Positions 55,325-62,224 of a stretch of DNA of 64,000 bases are shown here, in pieces. Source of the stretch: JAAXIE01 sp965204245 (GTDB taxonomy: Bacteria > Chloroflexota > Dehalococcoidia > Lucifugimonadales > JAAXIE01). Under the pieces are notes generated by a model that did not search any database, was not told the DNA's origin, and saw only the letters and a program-made list of their open reading frames with translations. The DNA is taken from assembly GCA_965204245.1 (NCBI GenBank), contig CBDBED010000001.1, positions 124,001-188,000 of the forward strand, read 5' to 3'. The translations under genes and the position numbers were made by a program. Position 1 is the first letter of the stretch; each line of letters starts with the position of its first letter.

Positions 55325-55654
55325 TTAGGTGGTGAAGATGTTGACTAGGAGGCCGACAACGAGGGCGCCTCCTAGGCCGATGACGGCGTAGAGGATGCGG
55401 TTGGTCTGGTGTTGCATGTGGTCGAAGCGGCGGTTGGACTCCTGCTGTGAGTGGTCGAAGCGTTGGTTGGTCTGCTGTTGGTTGTCGTCTACACGGCGGT
55501 TGAGTTCGCGGAGGCTGGTGCGGAATTCTTCGCGGAGGTCGCGAACGAGGTCTATGAGGTGGCGCTGGCCCTCTTCTAGGCGGGCTAAGCGTTCGTTGAC
55601 CTGTTCCTGTGGTTCAGGGGGATTGGTTTGGGGCGGGGTTTCGGGTGTGGTCAT
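55325..55654 (-). CDS. Small coiled-coil protein with C-terminal membrane helix
   Basis: 109 residues from the ATG at 55654 (MTTPETPPQTNPPEPQ). An acidic/basic heptad region of about 70 residues (NERLARLEEGQRHLIDLVRD, NQQQTNQRFDHSQQESNRRF) forms a coiled coil, followed by a single C-terminal transmembrane helix (ILYAVIGLGGALVVGLLVNI). The pattern resembles small XhlA-like or DUF1640-like membrane-tethered coiled-coil proteins. Near-repeats of the eight-residue pattern QQxxNxRFDH are visible. Function unknown. It stands alone between repeat clusters, like the next gene, which begins with the same residues MTTP. Confidence 0.7.
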   Translation of the reverse strand: MTTPETPPQTNPPEPQEQVNERLARLEEGQRHLIDLVRDLREEFRTSLRELNRRVDDNQQQTNQRFDHSQQESNRRFDHMQHQTNRILYAVIGLGGALVVGLLVNIFTT

Positions 55655-55685
55655 GTGGGGGATTGTATCACGTGGGGGGGTGGGG

Positions 55686-55735
55686 GCGTGGGTTCCCGCC
55701 CCCGTCTGCACGGGGGCAGGCTCTGCGGGGGGATG
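55686..55735. repeat. CCCCCGT/ACGGGGG repeat
   Basis: Second copy of the variant seen at 54976: GTGGGTTCCCGC, CCCCCGTCTGCACGGGGG and CAGGCTCTGCGGGG. Confidence 0.75.
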
Positions 55736-55805
55736 ACGGGTGGGGGGGACGGGGAATGACGTGGAGGGATGAGGGCTACGAGGTTGTTGTCTGGTGTGGG
55801 GGTGA

Positions 55806-55845
55806 GGGTTACGTGGGTTCCCGCCTGCGCGGGAATGACGAAAAC
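55806..55845. repeat. Palindromic TTCCCGC/GCGGGAA repeat
   Basis: One copy at about 55817, immediately 3' of the PaREP1-like gene. Confidence 0.85.
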
Positions 55846-55870
55846 AGAGGGGCGCGGGGAGGACGGGGGG

Positions 55871-56233
55871 TTAGGGGAGGAGGGAGTCGAGGAGTGGGAT
55901 GAGTTGTTGGATGAGTTGGAGGTTGTGTTGGACGGCTTGTTGGGAGAGCCACATTTCGTAGGCGTTGGTGTGGAGGGCTTGGGCTGTGTTGAAGAGTGGG
56001 CGGAGGGAGTGGTTGTTGGTTTCCTGGATGAGGTTGTCGACGGCTTGGTTGAGGTGCCAGTGGGCGTGGTGGGGCCAGCCGCGGTGTTGGGCGTGGGCTT
56101 TGATGATTTGGGCGGTGGCGAGCCAGGCTTTTTCGGAGGCTTGGCGGAGGTCGCCTGCTGCGAGTTCGTCCTGGGCTTGTTGGAGGAGGTGGCGTGCTGC
56201 TTGGCGGTAGGTGAGGGTTTGGGGGGTGGTCAT
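55871..56233 (-). CDS. PaREP1/HEPN-like domain protein
   Basis: 120 residues, all helical: TYRQAARHLLQQAQDELAAG, DLRQASEKAWLATAQIIKAH, RGWPHHAHWHLNQAVDNLIQ, FNTAQALHTNAYEMWLSQQA. The pattern (helix, DLRQASEKAW, a His-rich HHAHWHL loop, then ALHxNxYE) matches the PaREP1 family, a HEPN-like group first seen in archaea and also found in Chloroflexota and Cyanobacteria. Many HEPN proteins are RNases in toxin pairs; no partner nucleotidyltransferase gene is adjacent, and the RxxxxH motif of active HEPN RNases is not evident. The start at 56233 lies by an AT-rich stretch. Confidence 0.68.
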   Translation of the reverse strand: MTTPQTLTYRQAARHLLQQAQDELAAGDLRQASEKAWLATAQIIKAHAQHRGWPHHAHWHLNQAVDNLIQETNNHSLRPLFNTAQALHTNAYEMWLSQQAVQHNLQLIQQLIPLLDSLLP

Positions 56234-56264
56234 GTGGGGATTGTATCACATGGGGGGGTTGGGG

Positions 56265-56372
56265 GGGTTAGGTGGGTTCCCGCCTGCGCGGGAAAGACGA
56301 AAACAGAGGGGCGCGGGAATGACGGGTGGGGGGGTTACGTGGGTTCCCGCCTGCGCGGGAATGACGGGAAAA
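56265..56372. repeat. Two palindromic TTCCCGC/GCGGGAA repeats
   Basis: Copies at about 56277 and 56344, 67 bases apart, between the PaREP1-like and VOC genes. Confidence 0.88.
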
Positions 56373-56469
56373 AGAGGGGGGCGGGGATGACGGGTGGTGG
56401 GGGGTGGGGTGGCTGTGGAGTATAATGTTGGGCGGAGAAGGCAGATTGATTGGTAAGAGGAGGGATGGC

Positions 56470-56997
56470 ATGGCTATATCGGTGAAGAAGATAGGGCATG
56501 TGGGGATATTGGTGGCGGATGTGGAGAGGTCGCTGGAGTTTTACAAGGATGTGATGGGGTTCACGGTGACGAACTTGCGGAAGGATGCGGAGGGGAATGT
56601 GACGGGGGCGTTCATGCGGTTTGACGACGACCACCATAATTTTGTGATTGGGAAGGCGCCGGCGGGGGTGGATGTGGAGGCTGCGGAGATGCCGGAGCGG
56701 CTGGTGCAGCAGATATCGTTTGAGGTGGAGAGCCGGGACGAGTTTTTGAGGGCGGTGACGCATTTGCGGGCGAAGGGTGCGAAGATAGTGGCGGGGCCGC
56801 TGGTGCATGGGTTCGAGGGGGACGGGAAGAACTTCAACGGGAGCGGGTCGCGGAGCGTGTATTTCAGTGACCCGGACGGGAACAGGCTGGAGATCTTCAC
56901 GGATATGATGAAGGTGCCGTATGGGGAGACGTTCCCGAGGGCGGAGTATGCTGATTTGTTTGAGACTTTGAGGGCAGAGGCTGGGGTTGGGGATTAG
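56470..56997 (+). CDS. VOC-family (glyoxalase/dioxygenase-like) protein
   Basis: 175 residues from the ATG at 56470, six bases after AGGAGGG. A TATAAT at 56421-56426 is a likely -10 element. Vicinal-oxygen-chelate fold: KIGHVGILVADVERSLEFYK (metal His in GHVG), DDDHHNFVIGKAPAG, QQISFEVESRDEFLRAVTHL and the C-terminal YFSDPDGNRLEIFTDM with the metal Glu. The His...Glu ligands are kept, so it is probably a metal enzyme such as a lyase, isomerase or ring-cleaving dioxygenase; the substrate is not evident. Confidence 0.88.
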   Translation: MAISVKKIGHVGILVADVERSLEFYKDVMGFTVTNLRKDAEGNVTGAFMRFDDDHHNFVIGKAPAGVDVEAAEMPERLVQQISFEVESRDEFLRAVTHLRAKGAKIVAGPLVHGFEGDGKNFNGSGSRSVYFSDPDGNRLEIFTDMMKVPYGETFPRAEYADLFETLRAEAGVGD

Positions 56998-57022
56998 GGT
57001 CTCTTAGAGGGCTGACGTGAGG

Positions 57023-57056
57023 AGAGGGCTGGATGATGTCCAGCCCTCTTCTTTTT
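57023..57056 (+). terminator. Intrinsic terminator after the VOC gene
   Basis: AGAGGGCTGGA pairs with TCCAGCCCTCT over a 5-base loop, followed by TCTTTTT. Confidence 0.9.
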
Positions 57057-57067
57057 GGGGAAGGGCG

Positions 57068-57457
57068 TTAGAGGGAGCGGCCGCGGAAGAGGCGGCGGGT
57101 GAGTTGGCGGGCGCGGGGTTCGACGGAGAGGTTGAAGATTTCGAGAGTGGTGGCGCCGAGGAGATATTGGTCTTCGGGGCCGAAGATGACGGGGCAGGGG
57201 TATTGGCGCTGGTCAATGGCGATGCGGGCGATGCCGTAGCCCAGTTCGATCTCGGTGCCGTCGGCTAGGCTCCAATAGGTGCGCTCGGTTTCGGGGATGC
57301 TGAGGCTGGCAAGGAGGGAGGCGGGAAGCATGGTGTGGTCGGCACCTGTATCAACGATAGCGGTGACGGGGGCTAAATCCCCCTCTAAATGACATGGCCC
57401 GAGGCGGCGTGCCAAGGCAGGGTGGCCGACTGCGATGGCGACCTCGAAGACGCCCAT
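57068..57457 (-). CDS. Retropepsin-like clan AA aspartic protease
   Basis: 129 residues from the ATG at 57457, preceded by GGGAGG at five bases. Single-domain retropepsin-like fold: the catalytic motif VTAIVDTGADHTMLPASLLA, a flap-like strand (LADGTEIELGYGIARIAI) and PVIFGPEDQYLLGATTLEIF, the hydrophobic-G-x-x-x-L element seen in clan AA. It would be active as a homodimer. Bacterial members occur widely in Cyanobacteria and Chloroflexota with unknown substrates. A second member lies at 59179. No membrane segment, so cytoplasmic. Confidence 0.85.
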   Translation of the reverse strand: MGVFEVAIAVGHPALARRLGPCHLEGDLAPVTAIVDTGADHTMLPASLLASLSIPETERTYWSLADGTEIELGYGIARIAIDQRQYPCPVIFGPEDQYLLGATTLEIFNLSVEPRARQLTRRLFRGRSL

Positions 57458-57518
57458 GAAAACCTCCCAGGGCAAGCTGCGACGGCAGGGGCGAATGATA
57501 CCACGGGAGGCATTAGGG

Positions 57519-58694
57519 TCAGGGCCAGAGGCGTTGGGAGGCCAGGTGGGCGCCTTGGGCCATGGCTTGGAACTTGAGCCAGACGACGGAGGGGTGGACT
57601 TCGGGTTCGGTGGTGGCTTGGGAGGAGAAGCCGCAGTCGGAGCCGCCGATGACGCGTTCGCGGCCGACGATGTTGGCGTAGCGGAGAAGGCGCTGGGCGA
57701 CGAGCTCGGGGTGTTCGACGAGGTTGGTGGAGTGGGTGATGACGCCGGGGATGAGGACCTTGTCGTCGGGGAGGGCGATGTCTTCCCAGACCTCGTATTC
57801 GTGTTCGTGGCGGGGGTTGGCGCCCTCGAAGGAGTAGGCGGAGGCCTTGATGCGTAGGAGGATGTCGACGATGTCCTTGAGGTCGATCTCGTGGATGCGC
57901 GGGCCGATGTTGATGCCGTAGCAGGTGTGGAAGCGGATGCGGTCGACGGGGATGTCGCGGAGGGCGTGGTTGAGGGCGTCGACGCGGATTTCGGCCCAGC
58001 GGCGGCAGTCGTCGATGGAGAGGTTGGGGTTGACGACGTAGTAGGTGAGGAGGCGGGGGTCGTCGACTTGGAGGAGGAAGCCGGCGTCGACGATGGCGTG
58101 GTACTCCTCGCGCATGGCGTCGGCGATGGCGTAGACGTATTCCTCCTGGGTGGAGTAGTACTCGTTGGGACGGGGGCCCTCGATGTTGGTGGGGGAGGAG
58201 GCGGGCATGAATACTTCTTGGGGGGAGACGTTGAGCTTGGCGACGGCGGCCTTGAGGGTGGCGATGTCGCGCTGGACGGCCTCGTGGCCGCGGTAGGTGA
58301 TGGGGCCCTTGCAGACTAGGGCGAAGGGGGCGGCGATGCGTCGGATGCCACCGCCGCCGAGCCAGCTATAGACATCGGGGAAGGCGAGGGTCTCGCGGGA
58401 GCCTGCCCAGGGACCGGAGTCGGGCTGGTCGGTGACGGACTCGAAGCCTGCGAGGCGCTCGGCGACGTAGGTGAAGAAGCCGGGCTTGCCCTGCTCGCCG
58501 TCGCAGACGATATCGACGCCTGACTCGACCTGCTGGCGGACGACGTCGTCGACGGCGGTCTGGATGGCGGAGTCGTAGGCGGACTGGTCGTAGGGCTGGC
58601 CGCGCTCGCGGGCGGTCATGAGGTCGAGGAGGTTGGCGGGGCGGGCGAGACTGCCGGCGAAGGTGGTGAGGATGCGGTCAGTGCTGCGCTTCAT
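57519..58694 (-). CDS. MetE-like cobalamin-independent methyltransferase family protein
   Basis: 391 residues, the length of the C-terminal catalytic half of methionine synthase MetE. TIM-barrel features: LTTFAGSLARP at the N-terminus, QVESGVDIVCDGEQGKPGFF, DAGFLLQVDDPRLLTYYVVN, the zinc ligands in RIRFHTCYGI (His-x-Cys) and the Cys in GGSDCGFSSQ near the end. The methyl donor and acceptor cannot be told; relatives include methionine synthases using small corrinoid or folate donors and epoxyalkane:coenzyme M transferase. No met genes are adjacent. Abundant paralogues of this group are known in marine Chloroflexota. Confidence 0.85.
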   Translation of the reverse strand: MKRSTDRILTTFAGSLARPANLLDLMTARERGQPYDQSAYDSAIQTAVDDVVRQQVESGVDIVCDGEQGKPGFFTYVAERLAGFESVTDQPDSGPWAGSRETLAFPDVYSWLGGGGIRRIAAPFALVCKGPITYRGHEAVQRDIATLKAAVAKLNVSPQEVFMPASSPTNIEGPRPNEYYSTQEEYVYAIADAMREEYHAIVDAGFLLQVDDPRLLTYYVVNPNLSIDDCRRWAEIRVDALNHALRDIPVDRIRFHTCYGINIGPRIHEIDLKDIVDILLRIKASAYSFEGANPRHEHEYEVWEDIALPDDKVLIPGVITHSTNLVEHPELVAQRLLRYANIVGRERVIGGSDCGFSSQATTEPEVHPSVVWLKFQAMAQGAHLASQRLWP

Positions 58695-58760
58695 GGCGTC
58701 CTCCCGGTGGCGGGATGGGGTAGGTTGGGGTGATTTTAGGGGAGGGACAGGAGATTTGGA

Positions 58761-58960
58761 AATGTCACAATGTCACAGTTTTCGTAGCTAAAAACGCGTT
58801 TTTGTAGCTGGAACGTGTGACATTTGTGACATTTTCCTAGCTGGCCAGATACGAAAAAGTGTGACATGAATTTCGTATCTGAGGATGTCACAGACGTCAC
58901 ACTTTTGTGGCATGTGTGACATTTTCGTATCTGGAGAAATGTCACAGTGTGACATTTTGG
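58761..58960. repeat. Structured repeat family, cluster D (arm TGTGACAT)
   Basis: About eight TGTGACAT words in both orientations alternate with GTAGCTA, GTAGCTGG, CTAGCTGG, CAGATACG and GTATCTGG. The stems are long: ATGTCACAATGTCACA (58763-58778) is the reverse complement, with one bulge, of TGTGACATTTGTGACAT (58817-58833); AAAAGTGTGAC (from 58855) pairs with GTCACACTTTT (to 58905); GTGTGACATTT pairs with AAATGTCACA around TCGTATCTGGAG. Just upstream of the MetE-like gene, hence possibly also its 5' region. Confidence 0.68.
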
Positions 58961-58974
58961 GGCTGGCCTCCTGA

Positions 58975-59178
58975 ATGCTGATTTTTTTCGGGCGAGTGCA
59001 TCCGGAAGAACCGCTTCGGGGGTCTGGCCGGACCCGGGAGGAGGTCTTGGGGAGGCGGGCTGCTGGTGTTCTGGTGATTGTTCTAATAGTAGTGGGGAGG
59101 GGGAGGGGATGTCAATGGGTTGGTGTCATGGGGGCAGGAACGAGGGGAGCGGGGGTGGTTGGTTGGACTGCGCCTCCG
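58975..59178. other. Intergenic, no recognised gene
   Basis: G-rich sequence between cluster D and the aspartic-protease gene. A plus-strand frame through it has no ribosome site and overlaps that gene antisense. Confidence 0.5.
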
Positions 59179-59550
59179 CTATGCCTTGGCCTGTATGACG
59201 ACGCGGCCTCCTCTCTCGACTTCGATGTTCAGGTTGTGCCTGTCCAACAACATCATGCCCACAAGGGGCGTGGCATCGACCACGTAGGTGTCCACGTATC
59301 TTGGCTGACCGTCCCATAGAACCGTTGCCCCGTAGATGTCGAACGACGCCTCCTGCCCGTCGGCGAGAATCGCATGGCCCTGCATGGCGAATGGCAGAGC
59401 CAACTCGGCCACGATCTCCGGCGGTAGGGTAAGGAAACTGTTGAAGCCAGTGTCCACAACCGCATCGACCTCCCGCTCGAGACCAGACGTGCCACGCAAA
59501 GAAAGAGAGATGACCGCCTCGTAGTCAGGGCTCACCACGCCCTCTATCAT
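59179..59550 (-). CDS. Second retropepsin-like clan AA aspartic protease
   Basis: 123 residues from the ATG at 59550, set by an ATGA overlap with the upstream stop and a CGGAGGAG just before. Catalytic motif VDAVVDTGFNSFLTLPPEIV, flap-like AILADGQEASFDIYGATVLW, and the C-terminal VGMMLLDRHNLNIEVERGG. The residue after DTG is Phe rather than Ala/Ser, a variant seen in this bacterial subgroup. Only distantly similar to the copy at 57068. Forms a two-gene unit with the preceding small protein. Confidence 0.85.
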   Translation of the reverse strand: MIEGVVSPDYEAVISLSLRGTSGLEREVDAVVDTGFNSFLTLPPEIVAELALPFAMQGHAILADGQEASFDIYGATVLWDGQPRYVDTYVVDATPLVGMMLLDRHNLNIEVERGGRVVIQAKA

Positions 59551-59861
59551 CCACTCCTCCGAAAAGAACCGCCTCCGAAGTGGCACAGTCCGCGATATCC
59601 GACCCGTACGCCCCAGATGTTGGCATCCGGACGCCGCTCCCTCAGGCGCTCGGCTGCGGTAACCGCCATGTCGCCGATAGCGTAGTCGCCGCTGTCCACG
59701 TCTATGGCGACAATCTGCCCGTGGTGGTCCGCTTCGACCTGAGTGCGGATGTCCCGCTCGTAAATCTCGTCGCCGAGGCGGGCCGTTTCCTCACGCGGGC
59801 GGTGCGGGGGGGCTGGAGGGGCCTCTCTGCGGGCGTTCGCCGAGGTCTCCGAATGTTTCAT
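59547..59861 (-). CDS. Small partner protein of the clan AA protease
   Basis: 104 residues. Middle and C-terminal core: VEADHHGQIVAIDVDSGDYA, IGDMAVTAAERLRERRPDAN, IWGVRVGYRGLCHFGGG. Proteins with this core (IVAIDxxSGxYxIGxxxxxA, then a DAxIxxxRVG element) often sit directly upstream of retropepsin-like genes in Cyanobacteria and Chloroflexota. The N-terminal 30 residues are Pro/Arg/Glu-rich and variable. The stop overlaps the next start by 4 bases, so the pair is translationally coupled. It might be the substrate, inhibitor or antitoxin-like partner of the protease; this is inference from position. Confidence 0.75.
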   Translation of the reverse strand: MKHSETSANARREAPPAPPHRPREETARLGDEIYERDIRTQVEADHHGQIVAIDVDSGDYAIGDMAVTAAERLRERRPDANIWGVRVGYRGLCHFGGGSFRRSG

Positions 59862-59989
59862 CCGTTCACCTCATCTTTCACCTGTTCATTTCTGTATGGA
59901 CATATCTCTAGCAGGGCCCCGTAACTCCACTCCATTTTACTCCTAACAGTATGCTTTTGCCGGGGCTGTTTGGAAGTCAATGCTGAATG

Positions 59990-60200
59990 GCAGCTTGGAC
60001 GGGGTGGCTTGGCAGGCGGTTGGGCCTGTGGAATCCTACCCCTTTCTCCACGGGGGCAGGCTCTTCGCAGGAACGACGGGTTGGGGGACAGCCCCTTGGA
60101 GACGGGGTACACTGTGCCGGTTGGGTTGGGGCTAGATGGGTGATAGCTCCCCTGAGATTTGGGCGAAAACGGCGCGCAGGGATGACCTCTAGGGGTCCCC
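59990..60200. other. Intergenic with a degenerate CCCCCGT-type repeat
   Basis: Around 60040-60080 there is CTCCACGGGGGCAGGCTCTT followed by a half-repeat (GGAACGACGGG), a decayed copy of the repeat at 54976 and 55690. No gene recognised. Confidence 0.45.
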
Positions 60201-60238
60201 GGGTCGCGGTTTTAGCTCCGTGATATACTTGAATTGTT

Positions 60239-60709
60239 ATGTTTTGCTTGGTTAGCAGGAGGAGAAGGGCGTTACTGGGGCAGAAGGCACCTTCTGCGAT
60301 ATTCGCAGTTCTGGTCACGCTGCCTTTAGGGGTTATCCTAGCGTTCCTGCTACTTGCCATAGTGGCGACCATGGTTGGGCTGCAGGGGGCGGAGCTGGCG
60401 GGGGATGGGTTGCTGAACGCGCTGGTACTGGTGGGCCTCGTCCAAGGGAATATGTTGATCATCCTCTCCTGCATCGGGGCCTTGTGCTTTATGACTTGGG
60501 CTTGGAAAGCAAGGGCGTCATTGTGGCTCTTGGCTACCGACCTGTTTGCCAAGACCCCGGCTTTGATGAGGGTCTGGCGAAGGCTATGGACACAGGCCCC
60601 TTCAGTGGTCGACCTGTCGACCGACCATTTTCCGGACAATAAGTTGCCAGCCCCCGAGGGAACGCTCTCGGGGGTTTTCACATTTGGGTTAACTCCACAG
60701 TTGGAGTGA
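60239..60709 (+). CDS. Possible small membrane protein
   Basis: 156 codons. Two hydrophobic helices (AIFAVLVTLPLGVILAFLLL, AIVATMVG; and LLNALVLVGLVQGNMLIILS) and a basic amphipathic segment (WLLATDLFAKTPALMRVWRR). A TATACT at about 60224 may be the -10 element. An AGGAGGAG lies inside the frame, so the true start may be later than the ATG at 60239. The last 20 codons run through a clear intrinsic terminator, which is odd for a real coding end. It could be a short membrane protein or a non-coding transcript. Not recognised. Confidence 0.4.
   Translation: MFCLVSRRRRALLGQKAPSAIFAVLVTLPLGVILAFLLLAIVATMVGLQGAELAGDGLLNALVLVGLVQGNMLIILSCIGALCFMTWAWKARASLWLLATDLFAKTPALMRVWRRLWTQAPSVVDLSTDHFPDNKLPAPEGTLSGVFTFGLTPQLE
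60650..60677 (+). terminator. Intrinsic terminator within the 3' end of the 60239 frame
   Basis: CCCCCGAG pairs with CTCGGGGG over an 8-base loop and runs into TTTTC. Confidence 0.75.
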
Positions 60710-61072
60710 CTCCGGGTCTTCTTCGCGGTCCGGGCATGACAGCCCAACGGGGCCGGCGATCCTCCTCTTTGCCTCTTTAGTCTCTTCCCAAGCGGGGATA
60801 TTCCCGTGGCATGGGAGTACCAGGAATTGGCAATTGGGAGCCGCCGCCCGAAAGGCCGTTGGTGGTTGGGGTGGCGTCGCATGATGGCAGTCGTCCCATC
60901 CCACTAGGGAACGTTAACCGGACCTGCCGTTCCAAAACACTATGTCGCCACATTCGTCCTATGCCTCTGAAGGACAGGCGCATCGACGAAGCTCAACGTA
61001 GGCGATTGTGACGACGTTCACGGTGAGAAAGCACATGACGAAGATAGATAACCCGAAGTGGAGGAACCCTTC
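60710..61072. other. Intergenic, no recognised gene
   Basis: About 360 bases upstream of the collagen-trypsin gene. Frames are short on both strands and lack domains. No clear promoter pair. Confidence 0.45.
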
Positions 61073-62014
61073 ATGAAAGCACTGGTTATGGCGATAGTGA
61101 TTTTGATGTTGGCGGTGGCTTGCGCAGGGCCGGTTGGGCCTGCGGGGGAGATTGGGCCGCAGGGGGAGCGGGGATTGCAAGGTGAGGAGGGGGCCATGGG
61201 GCCTCAGGGTGAAAGGGGGCTGCAAGGAGAGGTTGGGCCGCGAGGCGAGGAGGGGCCCGAAGGGGAAACGGGAACGCAGGGCGCACAAGGGATACAGGGA
61301 GAGCCGGGCCCGCAGGGGGAGCCAGGTGAGCGAGGAGAGCAGGGAGAAGTGGGTGAGAAGGGCGAGCGGGGCGATGAGGGCAGGCAGGGCCCACCCGGCC
61401 CCGCGGGAGCGACAGGACCGACGGGACCACAGGGGTCTCGAGGGCCAGCCGGTGAGCAGGGCCCTGGAGGACCTGCAGGCTTCGAGGTCCCGCAAGAAGT
61501 CAGAGACCATGTGGGGCTAGTAAAGTCCACCACTCATCAGGTCAACGGGGTCATGCTGACTAACTGTCACGTACTGACAGTGGAGCACCTGAGCAACAAC
61601 AGGGACACAGTCGAATTTAATGACGGAAGGTTCCAGTTAGTGCGGAAGGACAAGAATCTAGACTATGCGTACTACAGGCCGACACACGCGAATTGCACTA
61701 GTTGGGTGCAAGCAAACCCGGCCATTCCTGCCATTGGGGACAGCGTGTTTGTGGCGTCACAGATAGATCCGGCGGAGGACGAATACACTCTGATAGTCCA
61801 ACCAGCGACCATAGCAGGAAGCTACGAACTGGACAGCTTCCTGCTGGGGGGAGTGCAATCGATAGCGGGAATGTCGGGGAGTCCTGTTTTCAACACGGAT
61901 TGGGAAGTGGTCGGAATATTGTCGTACACGTACAACAATGTATATCAGGACAGAAGTGATGGCGTGTTCAGCTATGCCGGTTTCGTCCCAGTGTCCAGCA
62001 TGATATTGGACTAG
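61073..62014 (+). CDS. Collagen-like lipoprotein with C-terminal trypsin-like serine protease domain
   Basis: 313 residues from the ATG at 61073, eight bases after GGAGGAA. Signal with lipobox (ILMLAVACAGP), then about 37 Gly-X-Y triplets (GPQGERGLQGEEG, GEPGPQGEPGERGEQG). The C-terminal 170 residues look like a chymotrypsin-fold protease: His in MLTNCHVLTVEHL, Asp in KNLDYAYYRP, and the nucleophile in AGMSGSPVFN followed by VVGILSY. So the catalytic triad appears complete. The protein would be lipid-anchored with a triple-helical stalk presenting a protease head. It shares its N-terminal design with the collagen-like lipoprotein at 5561-6453. A strong terminator follows. Substrate unknown; the protease call is from motifs only. 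Confidence 0.85.
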   Translation: MKALVMAIVILMLAVACAGPVGPAGEIGPQGERGLQGEEGAMGPQGERGLQGEVGPRGEEGPEGETGTQGAQGIQGEPGPQGEPGERGEQGEVGEKGERGDEGRQGPPGPAGATGPTGPQGSRGPAGEQGPGGPAGFEVPQEVRDHVGLVKSTTHQVNGVMLTNCHVLTVEHLSNNRDTVEFNDGRFQLVRKDKNLDYAYYRPTHANCTSWVQANPAIPAIGDSVFVASQIDPAEDEYTLIVQPATIAGSYELDSFLLGGVQSIAGMSGSPVFNTDWEVVGILSYTYNNVYQDRSDGVFSYAGFVPVSSMILD

Positions 62015-62072
62015 CCAACCGATAAGGATGACAGGCCAGACATAGGACTAGGGGCTAAGTCCTTCGAATTCG

Positions 62073-62125
62073 GGAGCGGGTTGCACGTCCGACCTTGGCG
62101 GTCGGATGTGCAGTCCGCTCCTTTT
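62073..62125 (+). terminator. Strong intrinsic terminator after the collagen-trypsin gene
   Basis: GGAGCGG/CCGCTCC with inner TGCAC/GTGCA and TCCGACC/GGTCGGA stems, followed by TTTT. Confidence 0.9.
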
Positions 62126-62224
62126 GCTTCGGGGCGATGGTAGTTGACGCGGTGGCTACTGAATTGCGGCTTTCGGCGCAATGACGGGAGGGGGCGCTGG
62201 TGCGAGGTCGCTTGGGTTGAGGGT

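Noticed and set aside
58736..58945. Minus-strand frame rich in CHKCHT-like words
   Set aside because: It is the translation of the TGTGACAT repeat words, not a cysteine-rich protein.
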